Made by a program: the position numbers and the translations under genes. A stretch of DNA of 47,116 bases from CAZVVG01 sp964630615. Lineage in GTDB: Bacteria > Patescibacteriota > Minisyncoccia > Moranbacterales > UBA2206. A model generated the notes under the pieces. It was not told where the DNA came from and did not search any database. It saw only the letters and a program-made list of their open reading frames with translations. Where the stretch lies: contig CAZVVG010000002.1 in NCBI GenBank assembly GCA_964630615.1, forward strand, positions 1-47,116. Direction: 5' to 3'. Numbering within the stretch: the stretch's first letter is position 1; each line of letters starts with the position of its first letter. This document shows, in pieces, positions 13,500 through 22,273 of the stretch.

Positions 13500-14201
13500 A
13501 TGCTAAATGAGATCGTTTTAATATTTTTTTACTTCTTGATTTTGGTTTATTCCATTATTATTCATGAAGTTGCTCACGGAGCGACGGCTCTGTGGTTGGG
13601 AGATAAAACTGCCAAATACGCGGGTCGCCTGACCCTAAATCCAATTAGTCATATTGATTTTTGGATGACAATCGCTGTCCCACTAATTATGCTTTTGGCG
13701 ACAGGCGGACGGTTAGCTTTTGGTGGCGCCAAACCGGTTCCTTACAACCCCTATAATCTCAAGAACCAGCGTTGGGGTTCCGCCTTGGTGGCCCTGTCTG
13801 GTCCGGGTTCTAATTTGATTCTGGCTCTCTTTTTTGCCATTTTAGCAAAGATTATTAATTTGCCCCAAGCTCTGAAAATTGACTTGATTAATAACGTGCG
13901 AATTGCTGACTGGGCTTCGGTTTCCGAGGTTATTTCTGGATCTATTGGTTCAATCTTTTTTGTGTTTTGCGTGATGATTATTTATTGGAACGTACTTTTG
14001 GCTATCTTTAACCTAATTCCTATTCCGCCCTTGGATGGATCGAAGCTTCTTTTTTCGGTAATTTCTTTGCGTCTAGAAACAGTGGCCATTTTGGAACAAT
14101 TCGGTTTTTTTTTCCTAGTGCTGCTTATCTTTCTTCTTCCCGGGCCCTTTAGTTTTATTTTAAATTTTTTCTGGATCCTCTTTTTTGGTTTAACCGTCTA
14201 G
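13500..14201 (+). CDS. Site-2 protease family (peptidase M50) membrane zinc metalloprotease
   Basis: Intramembrane zinc protease. The 233 residues contain five to six membrane helices, the metal motif HEVAH (His22, His26) inside the first helix, and the second-metal motif NLIPIPPLDG (about residue 175) that supplies the aspartate ligand. The LTLNPISHIDF segment after the first helix is typical of the small FtsX-independent M50B members such as YwhC-like proteins. It lies alone between rpmB and the str operon; substrate unknown. Confidence 0.9.
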   Translation: MLNEIVLIFFYFLILVYSIIIHEVAHGATALWLGDKTAKYAGRLTLNPISHIDFWMTIAVPLIMLLATGGRLAFGGAKPVPYNPYNLKNQRWGSALVALSGPGSNLILALFFAILAKIINLPQALKIDLINNVRIADWASVSEVISGSIGSIFFVFCVMIIYWNVLLAIFNLIPIPPLDGSKLLFSVISLRLETVAILEQFGFFFLVLLIFLLPGPFSFILNFFWILFFGLTV

Positions 14202-14223
14202 GAGCCAGCGAAGATTTAGGCGG

Positions 14224-14252
14224 TTGACACTTAAATTGATATCCCTTATTAT
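14224..14252 (+). promoter_or_regulatory. Promoter of the str operon
   Basis: TTGACA (14224-14229) and TATTAT (14247-14252) are separated by exactly 17 bp, about 100 bp before rpsL. This is among the strongest consensus promoters in the window and suits highly expressed translation genes. Confidence 0.78.
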
Positions 14253-14353
14253 TATTGTGCTAGTTTCACTGGCAGTTTTTTAATTTAAGAATGAAAAGAT
14301 AATTACTTTATTCCAAAAATGTTTTGGTAAATCGAATAAATAAGGAAGCCTCT

Positions 14354-14773
14354 ATGCCAACTATTAATCAACTTAAGAGAAGACCTCGTAAAAGGACAAC
14401 CAAGAAAACTAAAACCCCGGCTTTTAAAAATGTTTTTAACACTTTGAAGAATCGGCCGATGAAGGACAAGAGTCCTTTTAAGCGAGGAACCTGTCTTAAG
14501 GTCAGTACTACAACTCCCAAAAAACCAAATTCAGCCTTGCGCAAAATCGCCCGGGTGAGGTTGACGAATGGTATGGAGGTAACAGCTTATATTCCCGGCA
14601 TTGGGCATAATTTGCAAGAGCATTCCATTGTGATTATCCGCGGAGGAAGAGTCAAGGACTTGCCTGGCGTTCGCTATCATGTCGTTCGCGGGATTTTAGA
14701 TACAGCCGGAGTGGCTAACCGAAAAAGGGGTCGGAGTAAATATGGCTCCAAGATTGAAAAAACTAAGGAATAA
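14354..14773 (+). CDS. rpsL: 30S ribosomal protein uS12
   Basis: uS12 lies at the decoding centre. The conserved core is present: TTTPKKPNSALRKIARVRL, then GHNLQEHSIVIIRGGRVKDLPGVRYHVVRG. I start at ATG 14354 (MPTINQLKRRPRK), the family start, rather than at the in-frame codon ten positions earlier. Between the N-terminal helix and KRGTCLKV lie about 20 extra residues (ending NRPMKDKSPF), making 139 residues against the usual 123-125. First gene of the str operon. Confidence 0.96.
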   Translation: MPTINQLKRRPRKRTTKKTKTPAFKNVFNTLKNRPMKDKSPFKRGTCLKVSTTTPKKPNSALRKIARVRLTNGMEVTAYIPGIGHNLQEHSIVIIRGGRVKDLPGVRYHVVRGILDTAGVANRKRGRSKYGSKIEKTKE

Positions 14774-14786
14774 AACCTAATTTTTT

Positions 14787-15254
14787 ATGCCGAGAAGAAA
14801 AAGAAGTTACAAAAGAGATCTCAAACCAGATTCCAAATTTGGGAGTGTTTTGGTGAGTAAGATAATAAACAACCTCATGGAAAGGGGTAAAAAAACCGTG
14901 GCGGAAAAGATTGTTTATGATTGCCTTGAGCTGATTCACCAAAAAACCAAAAAAGGCGGCTTAAATCTTTTTGAACAAGCGATTAAAAATGTTTCTCCTT
15001 TAGTGGAGCTTAAATCCCGCCGTGTTGGAGGAGCCAACTACCAGATTCCTATTCCGGTGATCGGGGAGAGAAGAACGACCCTGGCTATACGTTGGATAAA
15101 AATAGCCGCTCAGGCTAAAAAAGGGAAAAGCCTGGCGGAAAAACTGGCTGAAGAAATAATCGAAGCTGCCAACAACACCGGAGCCGCGATTAAAAAGAGA
15201 GACGATGTCAAAAAAATGGCGGAAGCAAACAAGGCTTTCGCTCACTTTGCTTAA
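14787..15254 (+). CDS. rpsG: 30S ribosomal protein uS7
   Basis: Head protein of the small subunit that contacts 16S rRNA and the E-site tRNA. The 155 residues show the family pattern: MPRRKRSYKRDLKPDSKFGS start, then KSRRVGGANYQIPIPV, TTLAIRWIKIAA and the C-terminal EANKAFAHFA. Starts 13 bp after rpsL and precedes fusA, the standard str order. Confidence 0.96.
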   Translation: MPRRKRSYKRDLKPDSKFGSVLVSKIINNLMERGKKTVAEKIVYDCLELIHQKTKKGGLNLFEQAIKNVSPLVELKSRRVGGANYQIPIPVIGERRTTLAIRWIKIAAQAKKGKSLAEKLAEEIIEAANNTGAAIKKRDDVKKMAEANKAFAHFA

Positions 15255-15290
15255 GCTGAAATAAAAAAAGATTTGTAATCTTATTCTTTT

Positions 15291-17378
15291 ATGTCCAGAC
15301 AATATCCCATTGAAAAATACAGAAATATCGGAATTATTGCCCATATTGACGCTGGGAAAACCACTACCACCGAGCGCATTTTGTTTTATACCGGGATAAC
15401 CCATAAGATCGGAGAGGTTCACGAGGGAGAAGCGGTTATGGATTGGATGGAGCAAGAAAGAGAAAGAGGAATTACCATCACTTCCGCTGCCACGACCTGC
15501 TTTTGGAAAGATTATCAAATTAATATTATTGATACACCGGGGCACGTGGATTTTACGGTTGAAGTAGAACGTTCCTTAAGAGTTTTAGATGGAGGCGTGG
15601 TAGTTTTTGACGGAAAAGAAGGAGTGGAGCCCCAGTCGGAAACTGTCTGGCGTCAGGCGGAAAAATATTCTGTTCCCAGGATTTGTTTTATTAACAAAAT
15701 TGACAAAGAGGGAGCGGATTTCAGTTTTTCTCTCAACTCAATTTGGAATCGTTTGAGTCCGCACGCGGTTGCCGTCCAAATTCCGATTGGCCTGAGAAGT
15801 AATTTTTCTGGAGTGGTTGATTTGATGAAAATGAAAGCTTATTACTTTGAAGGTGAAAAAGGGGAGAAGGTTAGTGAAAAAGAAATTCCCGAAGAAATAT
15901 TGGCCGAAGCGAAAGAATGGAGGGATAAGATGATTGAAAAGATTGCGGAAACCGATGACGTCCTAACAGAAAGATATCTTGGAGGAGAAGAAATTTCCTT
16001 GGCGGAATTAAAGACAGCTCTTCGAAAAGCCGTAGTCAAGGCGAAAATGTTTCCGGTCTTAACGGGAACGGCCTTGCGTAACAAGGGGGTTCAGCTAGTT
16101 TTAGATGCCGTTGTTGATTATTTACCTTCCCCGATTGATGTTCCCAATATTAAGGGAATGGATCCTCGGGATGAAAGCCGGGAAATTGAAATAAAAAGCG
16201 ACGACCAAGCTCCTTTCGCCGCCCTGGCGTTTAAAGTGGCTACGGATCCCTTTGTCGGACAATTGACTTTTTTTCGAGTGTATTCCGGAACCTTGAAAGC
16301 GGGCTCTTATGTCCTTAATTCTTCCAAAGGAGAAAAAGAAAGAATTAGTCGTATTTTAAGGATGCATTCTAATCACCGAGAAGAGGTGGAAGAAATTTAT
16401 ACTGGAGGCATCGGCGCTTTAGTGGGAATGAAAAATACAACAACCGGAGACACGCTTTGCGATCTAAACCATCCGGTGATTTTGGAATCTATTTCTTTTC
16501 CCGAGCCGGTGATTTCCATCGCGATTGAACCGAAAACCAAGGCGGACCAGGAAAAAATGGGCATGGCCCTTCGCAAATTAGCTGAAGAAGATCCGACTTT
16601 TCGGGTTCGCAATGAAGAAGAAACAGGGGAAGTAATAATTTCTGGCATGGGAGAATTGCATCTAGACATTATTGTTGACAGAATGAAGCGAGAATTTAAA
16701 GTTGAAGCGAATATCGGACAACCTCAAGTAGCTTATCGAGAAACCATTAAGGCTCAGGCGGAAGCCGAGGGAAAATATATTCGTCAGTCCGGAGGACGAG
16801 GTCAGTATGGACATTGCTGGATTAAGGTAGAACCTCAAGAGCCGGGTAAGGGATTTGAATTTATGGATGAAATTAAAGGGGGAGTTATTCCACAGGAATA
16901 TATTCCGGCCATTGAAAAAGGCATACGCGAGGCTCTGGATAATGGAGTTTTGGCTGGCTATCCTTTGGTTGATATAAAAGCCACGGTTTATGATGGGTCC
17001 TTTCACGAAGTTGATTCTTCGGAAGCAGCTTTTAAAATTGCCGGATCGTTGGCCCTCAAGGAAGCCGTGCGTCGAGCCAGTCCAGTTATTTTAGAACCAA
17101 TTATGAAGGTGAATGTAATTACACCAGAACAGTTTATGGGAGACGTGGTAGGTGACTTGAATTCAAAAAGAGGAGTAATAAAGGAAATGAATGATCGCGG
17201 AGAAGGAAACTCACGAGTAAAAGTCATTGACGCGGAAGTTCCTCTTTCTTCTATGTTTGGCTATGCTACGCAACTTCGTTCCATGACTCAAGGACGAGCT
17301 AATTATGCTATGGAATTTAATCATTATAATGAAGTTCCGAAAAACTTAGCGCAAGAAATAGTTGAAGGAAAGAAGTAA
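15291..17378 (+). CDS. fusA: Elongation factor G
   Basis: GTPase that drives translocation. The 695 residues are full length. G-domain motifs are AHIDAGKTT (P-loop, about residue 18), RGITITSA (switch I), DTPGHVDF (G3) and NKIDKEGAD (G4). Domain IV is present with SGGRGQYGHCWI. Located between rpsG and the short orphan gene before tuf. Confidence 0.97.
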   Translation: MSRQYPIEKYRNIGIIAHIDAGKTTTTERILFYTGITHKIGEVHEGEAVMDWMEQERERGITITSAATTCFWKDYQINIIDTPGHVDFTVEVERSLRVLDGGVVVFDGKEGVEPQSETVWRQAEKYSVPRICFINKIDKEGADFSFSLNSIWNRLSPHAVAVQIPIGLRSNFSGVVDLMKMKAYYFEGEKGEKVSEKEIPEEILAEAKEWRDKMIEKIAETDDVLTERYLGGEEISLAELKTALRKAVVKAKMFPVLTGTALRNKGVQLVLDAVVDYLPSPIDVPNIKGMDPRDESREIEIKSDDQAPFAALAFKVATDPFVGQLTFFRVYSGTLKAGSYVLNSSKGEKERISRILRMHSNHREEVEEIYTGGIGALVGMKNTTTGDTLCDLNHPVILESISFPEPVISIAIEPKTKADQEKMGMALRKLAEEDPTFRVRNEEETGEVIISGMGELHLDIIVDRMKREFKVEANIGQPQVAYRETIKAQAEAEGKYIRQSGGRGQYGHCWIKVEPQEPGKGFEFMDEIKGGVIPQEYIPAIEKGIREALDNGVLAGYPLVDIKATVYDGSFHEVDSSEAAFKIAGSLALKEAVRRASPVILEPIMKVNVITPEQFMGDVVGDLNSKRGVIKEMNDRGEGNSRVKVIDAEVPLSSMFGYATQLRSMTQGRANYAMEFNHYNEVPKNLAQEIVEGKK

Positions 17379-17385
17379 TTTTTTA

Positions 17386-17414
17386 TTGACAAAAAGATTA
17401 TTTTAAAGTATTAT
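17386..17414 (+). promoter_or_regulatory. Promoter between fusA and the 94-aa gene / tuf
   Basis: TTGACA (17386-17391) and TATTAT (17409-17414), 17 bp apart, lie right after the fusA stop. It should give independent, strong expression to the 94-aa gene and tuf. Confidence 0.78.
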
Positions 17415-17434
17415 TTATTCTGCAGATCAAGAAA

Positions 17435-17719
17435 ATGATAGAAAAAAAGTTGAAAGAAGCCCTAGAGCTTTTGGGAGGAAAAGCAATTCTGAAAGATCAG
17501 GAGGATTATTATATCCTTTTGACTTTAAAGGAGTTTCATAAAATGAAAAAGGAGAGCGTTGAAGGTTTGACAAAACAGGAGCTTGTTGATAAGATAAACA
17601 CCGATATCGCTATGTGGAAAATGAAAAAAGAACGAGAGGAAGACGCTCTGGATTTGGTTAATTGGGAAGAGTTTGAAAAAAAAGAGAACCCAGAAGAGAT
17701 TAAATATGAAAAAACTTAA
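17435..17719 (+). CDS. Uncharacterised 94-aa acidic helical protein between fusA and tuf
   Basis: Not recognised. A highly charged, largely helical small protein: residues 1-35 begin MIEKKLKEALELLGGKAILK and resemble a compact alpha/beta start, and residues 40-94 are rich in Glu and Lys with no cysteine or membrane segment. It has its own consensus promoter and ends 28 bp before tuf, so it would be made at the rate of a translation factor. Its position inside the str operon suggests a translation link, but nothing in the sequence proves one. Confidence 0.7.
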   Translation: MIEKKLKEALELLGGKAILKDQEDYYILLTLKEFHKMKKESVEGLTKQELVDKINTDIAMWKMKKEREEDALDLVNWEEFEKKENPEEIKYEKT

Positions 17720-17747
17720 TTTTATTTAATAAGCATAAGCAAAAAAT

Positions 17748-18941
17748 ATGTCAGCAGAAAAATTTGAGAGGAATAAGCCTCATATCAATGTGGGAACTAT
17801 CGGCCATGTGGATCATGGAAAAACTACTTTAACGGCCGCTATTCTTCATGTTTTGAGTTTTTCCGGAAAGGCCAAAGAAAAAGGAGTGGATGAAATTGAT
17901 AAAGCGCCGGAAGAAAAAGAGCGCGGCATTACCATTGCTACCTCTCACTGTGAATATCAGTCGGATACGCGTCACTACGCTCACGTAGACTGCCCGGGTC
18001 ACGCTGACTATATTAAAAACATGATTACGGGAGCCGCCCAAATGGACGGAGCGATTTTGGTGGTTGCGGCCACTGACGGACCAATGCCTCAAACTAGAGA
18101 ACATATTCTCTTGGCTTATCAAGTGGGCGTTCCGGAAATAGTTGTTTTTCTCAATAAGGTTGATATGGTGGACGATCCAGAATTAGTAGATTTAGTAGAG
18201 GCCGAAGTAAGGGAATTGTTAGTCAAATACCAATTTGACGGAAAAAACGCAGCCGTGATTAGAGGCTCAGCCTTAAAAGCACTCGAAGCTAAATCGATTG
18301 AGGATGAATCGGCCAAGCCAATCGTAGAATTAATCAAGGCTTTGGATGAAAAAATTCCGGTACCCGTAAGAGAAATAGATAAGCCTTTCTTGATGCCAAT
18401 TGAAGACATTTTTTCCATTGAAGGACGAGGAACAGTAGTAACGGGAAGAATTGAAAGAGGTGTGATTAATTTAAACGAAGAAGTAGAAATTGTTGGGCTT
18501 CGGGCTACTCAAAAAACAACCGTTACCGGAATAGAAATGTTTAACAAATCATTGGATCGAGGAGAAGCGGGCGACAATGCTGGAATTTTAATAAGAGGGA
18601 TAAAGAAAGAAGATGTAGAGCGGGGGCAGGTTTTAGCCAAGCCGGGCTCAATTACTCCGCATACTGAATTTGAAGCCGAAGTTTATGTTTTGACGAAAGA
18701 AGAGGGCGGGCGACATACTCCTTTTTTCAAAGGTTATAAACCCCAATTCTATATTCGGACTACAGATGTGACGGGAGAAGTAATTCTTCCGGAAGGTACG
18801 GAAATGGTCATGCCGGGGGATACGGTAAATATTTCTGTTAAACTAATGGCTCCAGTTGCGATGGAAGAAGGAATGCGTTTTGCGATTCGGGAGGGAGGAA
18901 AAACGGTTGGAGCGGGAGTCGCAACTAAGATTCTGAAATAA
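17748..18941 (+). CDS. tuf: Elongation factor Tu
   Basis: Delivers aminoacyl-tRNA to the ribosome. Full length at 397 residues: GHVDHGKTTL (P-loop), RGITIATSHCEY (switch I), DCPGHADYIKNMITG (G3 with the catalytic His) and NKVDMVDD (G4), then beta-barrel domains 2 and 3 ending GKTVGAGVATKIL. A terminator follows, separating tuf from rpsJ. Confidence 0.98.
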   Translation: MSAEKFERNKPHINVGTIGHVDHGKTTLTAAILHVLSFSGKAKEKGVDEIDKAPEEKERGITIATSHCEYQSDTRHYAHVDCPGHADYIKNMITGAAQMDGAILVVAATDGPMPQTREHILLAYQVGVPEIVVFLNKVDMVDDPELVDLVEAEVRELLVKYQFDGKNAAVIRGSALKALEAKSIEDESAKPIVELIKALDEKIPVPVREIDKPFLMPIEDIFSIEGRGTVVTGRIERGVINLNEEVEIVGLRATQKTTVTGIEMFNKSLDRGEAGDNAGILIRGIKKEDVERGQVLAKPGSITPHTEFEAEVYVLTKEEGGRHTPFFKGYKPQFYIRTTDVTGEVILPEGTEMVMPGDTVNISVKLMAPVAMEEGMRFAIREGGKTVGAGVATKILK

Positions 18942-18953
18942 GTTTTTTCTTAG

Positions 18954-18988
18954 AACCGCCTTGGTCAAAGCTTGACTAAAGCGGTTTT
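18954..18988 (+). terminator. Rho-independent terminator after tuf
   Basis: AACCGCCTTGGTCAA pairs with TTGACTAAAGCGGTT around AGC, with one mismatch and one G-U, followed by TTTT. It ends the tuf transcript before rpsJ. Confidence 0.7.
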
Positions 18989-19033
18989 CTAGAGTAAATT
19001 TATAAAACTACTCTTTTAAAATTTTTCATTCAA

Positions 19034-19360
19034 ATGATAAAAAGGGAAGAAGAAGCAAAATCAAGAATTAGAATTAAGATTAAGGCTTACGATAATAAGA
19101 TTATTGACCAATCCGCTAAGCAAATCGTGGAAACAGCTGAAAGAACTGGAACTAATATTTCCGGACCAGTGCCTCTTCCGACCGAAATAAGAAAATTCAC
19201 AGTTAACCGCTCGACCTTTGTTCACAAAGACGCCCGAGATCAATATGAAATGCGAGTGCACAAACGCTTAATTGATATTTGGAATCCCAATCAAAAAACC
19301 ATTGATAGTTTGACCAATTTGGATTTACCGGCAGGCGTAGATATTGAAATAAAAATGTGA
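19034..19360 (+). CDS. rpsJ: 30S ribosomal protein uS10
   Basis: uS10 is a small-subunit head protein and also partner of NusG in antitermination. The 108 residues have the family pattern IRIKIKAYDNKIIDQSAKQIVETA, SGPVPLPTEI and RDQYEMRVHKRLIDI. First gene of the S10 group, but separated from rplC by 150 bp that hold a terminator-like hairpin, so it may be partly uncoupled from the rest. Confidence 0.95.
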   Translation: MIKREEEAKSRIRIKIKAYDNKIIDQSAKQIVETAERTGTNISGPVPLPTEIRKFTVNRSTFVHKDARDQYEMRVHKRLIDIWNPNQKTIDSLTNLDLPAGVDIEIKM

Positions 19361-19446
19361 GAGACTCAAGAGCGCACTAGTTAAAGTCTTTTGTAAAAAA
19401 CGAAAGATACTCAGCTAGCCAAATTTTTAGTTTTTGAAATTTTTGG

Positions 19447-19468
19447 ACTGGCCTAAAACCAGTTTTTT
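19447..19468 (+). terminator. Terminator- or attenuator-like hairpin between rpsJ and rplC
   Basis: ACTGG (19447-19451) pairs with CCAGT (19459-19463) around CCTAAAA and runs into six T. The stem is short. It sits in a 150-bp leader inside an operon that usually has no break, so attenuation is possible. Confidence 0.45.
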
Positions 19469-19510
19469 GTTTATAAAATCCACCGGGAAAATAAGTAATA
19501 GACAAAGAGG

Positions 19511-20068
19511 ATGAAAAAATTTATTTTAGGAAAAAAATTAGGGATGACAACGCTTTACAAGGAATTGGAAGCCCAAAATATTACCTTGATTGAATGTTCC
19601 TCAAAAGTTACGCTTTTAAGAAGCGAAGAGAAAGACGGTTATCAGGCGGTTCAATTGAGTTTTTCCGGAAAATCCAAAAAAGAAACAAAAAAAGAATTCC
19701 GAACAAAAAACTCTTTGCTTAAGGTCGGAGACATTCTGAATGTGGAAATTTTCAATTTGGGAGAAAGAGTTTTCGTAACCGGAACGAGTAAGGCAAAAGG
19801 GTTTCAAGGGGTAGTAAAAAGACATGGTTTTAAAGGTGGACCTAAATCTCACGGACATAAGCACAATTTGAGAGCGCCGGGGTCTATCGGATCGGGCTTT
19901 CCGGAACACGTAACTAAGGGAAAAAAGATGGCGGGCCGAATGGGGGGAACGGGAGTTACGAGTCAGAATTTAAAAGTTGTCTTAATTGATAAGGAAACTA
20001 ATTTAATTGGATTAAAAGGAGCGGTTCCTGGAATAACCGGATCCCTGGTTAAGATTTATAAAAAATAA
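19511..20068 (+). CDS. rplC: 50S ribosomal protein uL3
   Basis: Early-assembly large-subunit protein near the peptidyl transferase centre. Key pieces are KFILGKKLGMTTLY at the start, KGFQGVVKRHGFKGGPKSHG, then RAPGSIGSGFPEHVTKGKKM and MGGTGVTSQNL. At 185 residues it is some 20 shorter than the usual 205-210, with the loss in the first beta-barrel half. Confidence 0.95.
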   Translation: MKKFILGKKLGMTTLYKELEAQNITLIECSSKVTLLRSEEKDGYQAVQLSFSGKSKKETKKEFRTKNSLLKVGDILNVEIFNLGERVFVTGTSKAKGFQGVVKRHGFKGGPKSHGHKHNLRAPGSIGSGFPEHVTKGKKMAGRMGGTGVTSQNLKVVLIDKETNLIGLKGAVPGITGSLVKIYKK

Positions 20069-20070
20069 AA

Positions 20071-20706
20071 ATGGCTAAGCTTAAGGTTTTTAATTTAACG
20101 GGAAAAGAAACGGGGGAAGTGGAGCTTTCCCAGAAAATATTTTCTTTGCCAAAAAATAATGAACTTATTCATCAGGTTTATGTTTCTTTGCTTTCTAATG
20201 CTAGGCAAGTAATTGCTCACACTAAGAATCGAGGGGAGAGAGCAGGTTCCGGCATAAAGCCCTGGAGACAGAAAGGAACTGGGAGGGCAAGAGTGGGATC
20301 GGTCAGAACCCCTCTTTGGAGAAAAGGAGGAGTAGTTTTTGGTCCGAACAAAAATCGAAACTTCAAGAAAAAAGTTAACCAAAAAATGAAAAAGAAAGCT
20401 TTGGCAGTGGCTCTGAGTTCTAAATTTTCTGCTAAGCAGATTTTCGTTTTGGAAAATTTTAAGCTGGCGCATAACAAAACCAAGGAAATGGCCAGGGCTC
20501 TAAAAAATTTAAAAATAGCTAATAACGCTCTTTTGATTTTTTCTAAAAAAGAGAAAGAACTGAGACTCTTTAGCCGAAATTTAAAAAAAATAGAAAATAC
20601 CTTAGCGAGCCAGCTAAATGTAGTGAATATTTTAAATAATAAAATCCTAATTTTTTCCCAAGATTCGCTAAAAGAATTGGAAAAAAGATTTGAGAAAAAA
20701 GCTTAA
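20071..20706 (+). CDS. rplD: 50S ribosomal protein uL4
   Basis: Lines the exit tunnel; in some bacteria it also regulates the S10 operon. The internal tunnel loop is intact (RAGSGIKPWRQKGTGRARVG, about residues 61-80), followed by SVRTPLWRKGGVVFGP. 211 residues, normal length. Only 2 bp separate it from rplC. Confidence 0.95.
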   Translation: MAKLKVFNLTGKETGEVELSQKIFSLPKNNELIHQVYVSLLSNARQVIAHTKNRGERAGSGIKPWRQKGTGRARVGSVRTPLWRKGGVVFGPNKNRNFKKKVNQKMKKKALAVALSSKFSAKQIFVLENFKLAHNKTKEMARALKNLKIANNALLIFSKKEKELRLFSRNLKKIENTLASQLNVVNILNNKILIFSQDSLKELEKRFEKKA

Positions 20707-20718
20707 AAGAAAAAATTT

Positions 20719-21054
20719 ATGAAAGAAGAAGAAAAGAAAAAAAGCGGAGGAGCTCTGAATTTAAAAAAAAGTCTTTCGGATGTTTTGATTAAGCCTTGGA
20801 TTACCGAAGCTTCTACTAGCCTGACTCAGTGGAATAAATATGTTTTCATTGTGGACAAGAAGGCGGATAAGAAAATAATTGCGCAAGCCGTAAAAAGCCT
20901 TTATCGAGTGACAGTTACCTCAGTGAATATTGTCAATGCTCCCAAAAAGAAAAGGGTTTATGGAAGAACTTCTGGTTGGAAAGCCAGTTTCAAAAAGGCT
21001 CTGGTTACGCTTAAAGCTGGGGATAAAATAGACTTATTTCAGGAAAAAAAGTAA
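20719..21054 (+). CDS. rplW: 50S ribosomal protein uL23
   Basis: Docks trigger factor and SRP at the tunnel exit. Family core starts at LIKPWITEAST and continues KYVFIVDKKADKKIIAQAVK and VNIVNAPKKKRVYG. There is a charged N-terminal extension of about 20 residues (MKEEEKKKSGGALNLKKS) ahead of the core, giving 111 residues. Confidence 0.94.
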   Translation: MKEEEKKKSGGALNLKKSLSDVLIKPWITEASTSLTQWNKYVFIVDKKADKKIIAQAVKSLYRVTVTSVNIVNAPKKKRVYGRTSGWKASFKKALVTLKAGDKIDLFQEKK

Positions 21055-21063
21055 GAAAATTCA

Positions 21064-21897
21064 ATGGCGATAAAAATTTATAAAAAAAATACTGCCGGAA
21101 GAAGGAATATGTCTCGAGTCGAGGCCGACTTCGTTTCTGAAAAAAATCCGGAAAAATCCTTGCTCCGAAAGAAAGTAAAAAAAGCGGGACGTTCTCTGGG
21201 AAAGATTTCAGTCCGGCATAAAGGCGGTGGCCATAAAAGGAGATTTAGAAAAATTGATTTTTTACAAGAAAAGTTAAATATTCCGGGAAAAATTGTTGCG
21301 ATTGAGAGAGATCCCAACCGGAGCGCCTTTATCGCTCTGATTCATTATCGAGATGGAGAAAAAAGATACATTTTGGCTTCGGAGGAAATGAGAACAGGCA
21401 GAGAAATTATTTCTGGACCGGAAGTGCCGATTAAGCCCGGCAACCGCACGAGGGTTAAAAATATTCCGGTCGGAACAGTAATTTGTAATGTTGAACTTTT
21501 TCCTGGTCAAGGTGGGCAAATAGCTAGGAGTGCTGGTTCCGGAGTTATTTTAACAGCGGTGGAGGAGGAAAAAGCTCAAATTAAAATGGCTTCCGGGGAG
21601 ATAAGAATAATTAAGAATGAATGCTATGCGACCATTGGCCGGGTGATAAATTTTGAACATAATGCTATTAAGATAGGAAAAGCTGGAAGAAAAAGATGGA
21701 TGGGTATTCGCCCGACGGTCAGAGGAACGGCCATGAATCCAGTCGATCATCCTCACGGCGGAGGAGAGGGGCGTCAGGGAATTGGCTTGAAACATCCAAA
21801 AACTCCTTGGGGCAAACCAGCCTTAGGAAAAAAAACGAGAAAAAGAAAGAAATATAGTAATAAATTTATAATTAAAAGAAGGGGAAAAAGAAAATAG
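21064..21897 (+). CDS. rplB: 50S ribosomal protein uL2
   Basis: Central large-subunit protein that supports the peptidyl transferase centre and subunit joining. 277 residues, full length: GRRNMSRVEADF, HKGGGHKRRFRKIDF, the conserved MNPVDHPHGGGEGRQG with its functional His, then KPALGKKTRKRKKYSNKFII at the end. Confidence 0.97.
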   Translation: MAIKIYKKNTAGRRNMSRVEADFVSEKNPEKSLLRKKVKKAGRSLGKISVRHKGGGHKRRFRKIDFLQEKLNIPGKIVAIERDPNRSAFIALIHYRDGEKRYILASEEMRTGREIISGPEVPIKPGNRTRVKNIPVGTVICNVELFPGQGGQIARSAGSGVILTAVEEEKAQIKMASGEIRIIKNECYATIGRVINFEHNAIKIGKAGRKRWMGIRPTVRGTAMNPVDHPHGGGEGRQGIGLKHPKTPWGKPALGKKTRKRKKYSNKFIIKRRGKRK

Positions 21898-21908
21898 GAT
21901 AAAAATAT

Positions 21909-22253
21909 ATGACTAGAAGTCTAAAAAAGGGCCTCTATATTGATGAAAGGCTTTTGAAAAAAATAAAAGACAAAAAACCAGGAGACCGGACGGCCATAAA
22001 AACCTGGTCCCGATCTTCAGTTATTTCTCCAGAAATGGTTGGTTTCACTTTTGGAGTGCATAATGGCAAGGAATTTATTCCGGTTTTTGTGGGTGAAGAA
22101 ATGGTTGGCTATCGACTGGGAGAATTTTCTCCGACCAAGAAATTTCAAAGACATGGGGGAAAGATTCAAAAAGAACTGGAGATAGTGGCTAAGCAAAAAG
22201 AACTTGAATCGGCTAAGGCGGCCAAAGTTTCCCTAGAAGAAGGTAAGAAATAA
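21909..22253 (+). CDS. rpsS: 30S ribosomal protein uS19 with C-terminal tail
   Basis: Small-subunit head protein. Core: MTRSLKKGLYIDERLLKKI, KTWSRSSVISPEMVGFTFGV, HNGKEFIPVFVGEEMVGYRL, GEFSPTKKFQRHGG. After the usual end (about residue 88) come some 25 further residues, charged and helix-prone, ending in KVSLEEGKK, so the protein is 114 residues. Confidence 0.95.
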   Translation: MTRSLKKGLYIDERLLKKIKDKKPGDRTAIKTWSRSSVISPEMVGFTFGVHNGKEFIPVFVGEEMVGYRLGEFSPTKKFQRHGGKIQKELEIVAKQKELESAKAAKVSLEEGKK

Positions 22254-22273
22254 TTTTTCAATCAGATTTTTTT

